Below are positions 5,414 to 7,344 of a stretch of 7,344 nt of DNA, one piece after another. Source of the DNA: a bacterium (GTDB lineage Bacteria > Zixibacteria > MSB-5A5 > GN15 > FEB-12); assembly GCA_030612965.1 (NCBI GenBank), contig JAUWMW010000113.1:1-7344 (forward strand). Direction: 5' to 3'. The notes beneath the pieces were generated by a model, which was given only the letters and a program-made list of their open reading frames with translations, had not been told where the DNA came from and searched no databases. Position 1 is the first letter of the stretch. The number at the start of each line of letters is the position of its first letter. The position numbers and the translations under genes were made by a program.

Positions 5414-7344
5414 ATGGCAGAAGCCAGGAATTCCGTAACCACAAAACCGCCCGCCAAGGTCTCCAAGCGCAAATACAGCGCTGCCAGGAAAACTAGAAGG
5501 ATCAAAACCAAAGTCACCAGGGATCATACCGCCACGGTGACACCGGTTGCGGTCAAGGAGAAGGAAAAGGCCCAGCGGGTAATGACTGCTCGCCACCAGC
5601 GCATGGTGGAGAAAGCCAAAGTACGCTCCTCTATGCCGGCGGTGGAGCCGGTCCCGGAAGTATCGGCGGTCAAGATCACCGATATTTCAGGAATCGTTTA
5701 CGACCTGCCGGACTACCAGGCAATGGTCGACATGTACGACTCAACCATCCGTTCCATTCGCGAGGGCGAAGTTGTCAGCGGCGCGGTCATGGGCGTCACC
5801 CGCGATGACATCATCGTCGACGTCGGCTTCAAGAGCGAGGGGATCATCCCGATCCACGAGTTCCCGGCACCCCTGAACATCAAGGTCGGCGACGAGATTG
5901 AAGTCTACCTGGAGCAGATTGAGGACGCCAACGGACAACTCATCCTCTCCAAGCAGAAGGCCGACTTCATGCGGGTCTGGGATAAGATTCGTGAAGTCCA
6001 TGATTCCGGTAATCAGATCGAGGGTCGAGTGGTGCGTCGCATCAAGGGCGGCCTGGTCGTGGACATCATGGGGGTGGACGCGTTCCTGCCCGGTTCGCAG
6101 GTAGCGCTGCGACAGGTGCCGGATTTCGATGCTTTGATCGGCGAAATGATGAGCGTCAAGATTATCAAGATCAACAGGAGCCGGCGTAACATTGTTATCT
6201 CCCGCCGTGTCGTGCTCGAAGAACAGCGCGAATTGATGCGTTCGCAGCTACTGAGCGAAATCGCGGTCGGTCAGATCAGGCAGGGAATTGTCAAGAATGT
6301 CACCGACTTCGGCGTATTCATCGATCTCGGCGGTGTCGACGGCTTGTTGCACATTACCGATATGTCATGGGGCCGCATCCGTCATCCTTCTGAAATGGTC
6401 AATCTGGGCGAAAAGATCGATGTCAAGATTCTCGACTTCGATGATAAAACATCACGCATTTCGCTTGGCCTCAAGCAGATGACCCCCTACCCGTGGGAAA
6501 ACATTGAGCAGAAATATCCGCTCGGAAAGAAGATCACCGGGCGAGTGGTCTCGATCACCGACTTCGGCGCCTTCGTCGAACTGGAAAAAGGGGTCGAGGG
6601 TCTCATCCATATTTCCGAGATGTCCTGGACTCAGCATATCAAGCATCCCTCCAAGATACTGAACGTCAACGACCAGGTCGAAGCTGTTATTCTGTCGGTG
6701 GACAAGGAGAACGAAAAGCTCTCCCTTGGCATCAAACAGATGGAGCCTGATCCCTGGGGAACTATCGAAGAGAAATTCCCGGTCAATCAGGTCGTCTCCG
6801 GTAAGGTGCGGAACCTGACCGCTTTCGGCGCTTTTGTCGAATTGGAGGAAGGAATCGACGGTCTCGTGCATATCTCGGATATGTCCTGGACCCGCCGCAT
6901 TCAGCATCCCTCTGAGGTGATGAAGAAGAACGACACGGTGGAAATCAAGATTCTCAAGATAGATCATGACAACCGCCGCATATCGCTGGGGTACAAACAG
7001 CTCAATGAGGATCCCTGGCCGGAGATCGCCCGCAAATACGCGGTGGGTACCGATAGTCTCGGCACTATCACCAAGGTGCTCGACCGCGGTGTGGTGGTCG
7101 ATCTGGACGGTGATCTCGAGGGGTTCGTCCCGGTTGCTCAGTTGGGTCACAAGGCCCTTGAGCAACCCGACGCCGCCTTTACCGAAGGTGAGTCGATTCC
7201 GTTGCAGGTAATCGAACTTGACAGGAACCAGCGCAAGGTGGTCCTGTCGGTTGTGGCCTACTATAAGAAGCGCGAGCGGGCCGAGTACGAGGAATTCCTG
7301 GCCAAGCACGAGCCCAAAGCAACCGCGATGGGTGACGCTATGCC
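5414..7344 (+). CDS. rpsA: 30S ribosomal protein S1 with basic N-terminal extension (3' end outside window)
   Basis: S1 binds single-stranded mRNA and helps load it on the 30S subunit. The frame gives 643 residues and is still open at the window edge. Six S1 (OB-fold) domains can be counted at about 118-182, 201-266, 286-355, 371-442, 456-529 and 544-614. Domains 3-5 carry the strongest motifs (DFGVFIDL, GLLHITDMSW, HPSE, RISLGLKQ and equivalents), while domains 1, 2 and 6 are more divergent, as in E. coli S1. Domains 4 and 5 are also alike at DNA level (offset 261 bases around 6560 and 6821). Unlike E. coli S1, about 115 residues precede domain 1; residues 1-75 hold 22 Lys/Arg against 5 Asp/Glu and look disordered. 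After domain 6 a charged tail begins (YYKKRERAEYEEF). The start at 5414 is supported by AAGGAGG and an in-frame stop just before it. Confidence 0.95.
   Translation, partial: MAEARNSVTTKPPAKVSKRKYSAARKTRRIKTKVTRDHTATVTPVAVKEKEKAQRVMTARHQRMVEKAKVRSSMPAVEPVPEVSAVKITDISGIVYDLPDYQAMVDMYDSTIRSIREGEVVSGAVMGVTRDDIIVDVGFKSEGIIPIHEFPAPLNIKVGDEIEVYLEQIEDANGQLILSKQKADFMRVWDKIREVHDSGNQIEGRVVRRIKGGLVVDIMGVDAFLPGSQVALRQVPDFDALIGEMMSVKIIKINRSRRNIVISRRVVLEEQRELMRSQLLSEIAVGQIRQGIVKNVTDFGVFIDLGGVDGLLHITDMSWGRIRHPSEMVNLGEKIDVKILDFDDKTSRISLGLKQMTPYPWENIEQKYPLGKKITGRVVSITDFGAFVELEKGVEGLIHISEMSWTQHIKHPSKILNVNDQVEAVILSVDKENEKLSLGIKQMEPDPWGTIEEKFPVNQVVSGKVRNLTAFGAFVELEEGIDGLVHISDMSWTRRIQHPSEVMKKNDTVEIKILKIDHDNRRISLGYKQLNEDPWPEIARKYAVGTDSLGTITKVLDRGVVVDLDGDLEGFVPVAQLGHKALEQPDAAFTEGESIPLQVIELDRNQRKVVLSVVAYYKKRERAEYEEFLAKHEPKATAMGDAM

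Noticed and set aside
6452..7309. Long open frame of 285 codons on the - strand
   Set aside because: It lies entirely antisense to the S1 domains of rpsA; its length follows from the codon bias of that gene.

Overview
The window is a bacterial chromosomal segment of moderately high GC. It carries four genes on the + strand (a multi-spanning membrane glycosyltransferase-like protein, cytidylate kinase, an acyl-glycerol-phosphate acyltransferase and ribosomal protein S1) and one divergent, incomplete lipoprotein-like gene on the - strand. The organism cannot be fixed from this alone. The DUF2723 protein, the cmk-plsC-rpsA order, the S1 with a basic N-terminal extension and the palindrome-rich intergenic DNA together suggest an uncultured FCB-type lineage (for example Zixibacteria-like). 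This is inference, not a match.

Layout. Positions 1-851 (-) hold the 5' part of a secreted or lipid-anchored protein with a carboxypeptidase-regulatory-like beta-sandwich; its 3' end lies outside the window. Positions 852-1571 are a 720-base divergent intergenic region with no convincing gene but at least six inverted repeats, one with a 17-bp tandem duplication; it ends with promoter elements and a Shine-Dalgarno sequence for the rightward genes. Positions 1572-3821 encode the 749-residue DUF2723 protein, followed after 18 bases by cmk and after 2 more by plsC, so these three look like one operon. Positions 5231-5413 separate plsC from rpsA and hold a candidate promoter and two strong leader hairpins just upstream of the rpsA ribosome binding site. 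rpsA starts at 5414 and is still open at 7344; all six S1 domains are inside the window.

Function. cmk supplies CDP/dCDP for nucleic acid and CDP-lipid synthesis, plsC makes phosphatidic acid, and S1 recruits mRNA to the 30S subunit, so this is a housekeeping block. The DUF2723 protein at the head of the operon is the accessory partner and may glycosylate exported proteins or a lipid-linked acceptor. I see no phage, CRISPR, transposase, toxin-antitoxin or defence genes. The least ordinary points are the S1 leader structure and basic extension, altered acidic/His motifs in the DUF2723 protein, and the palindrome island.
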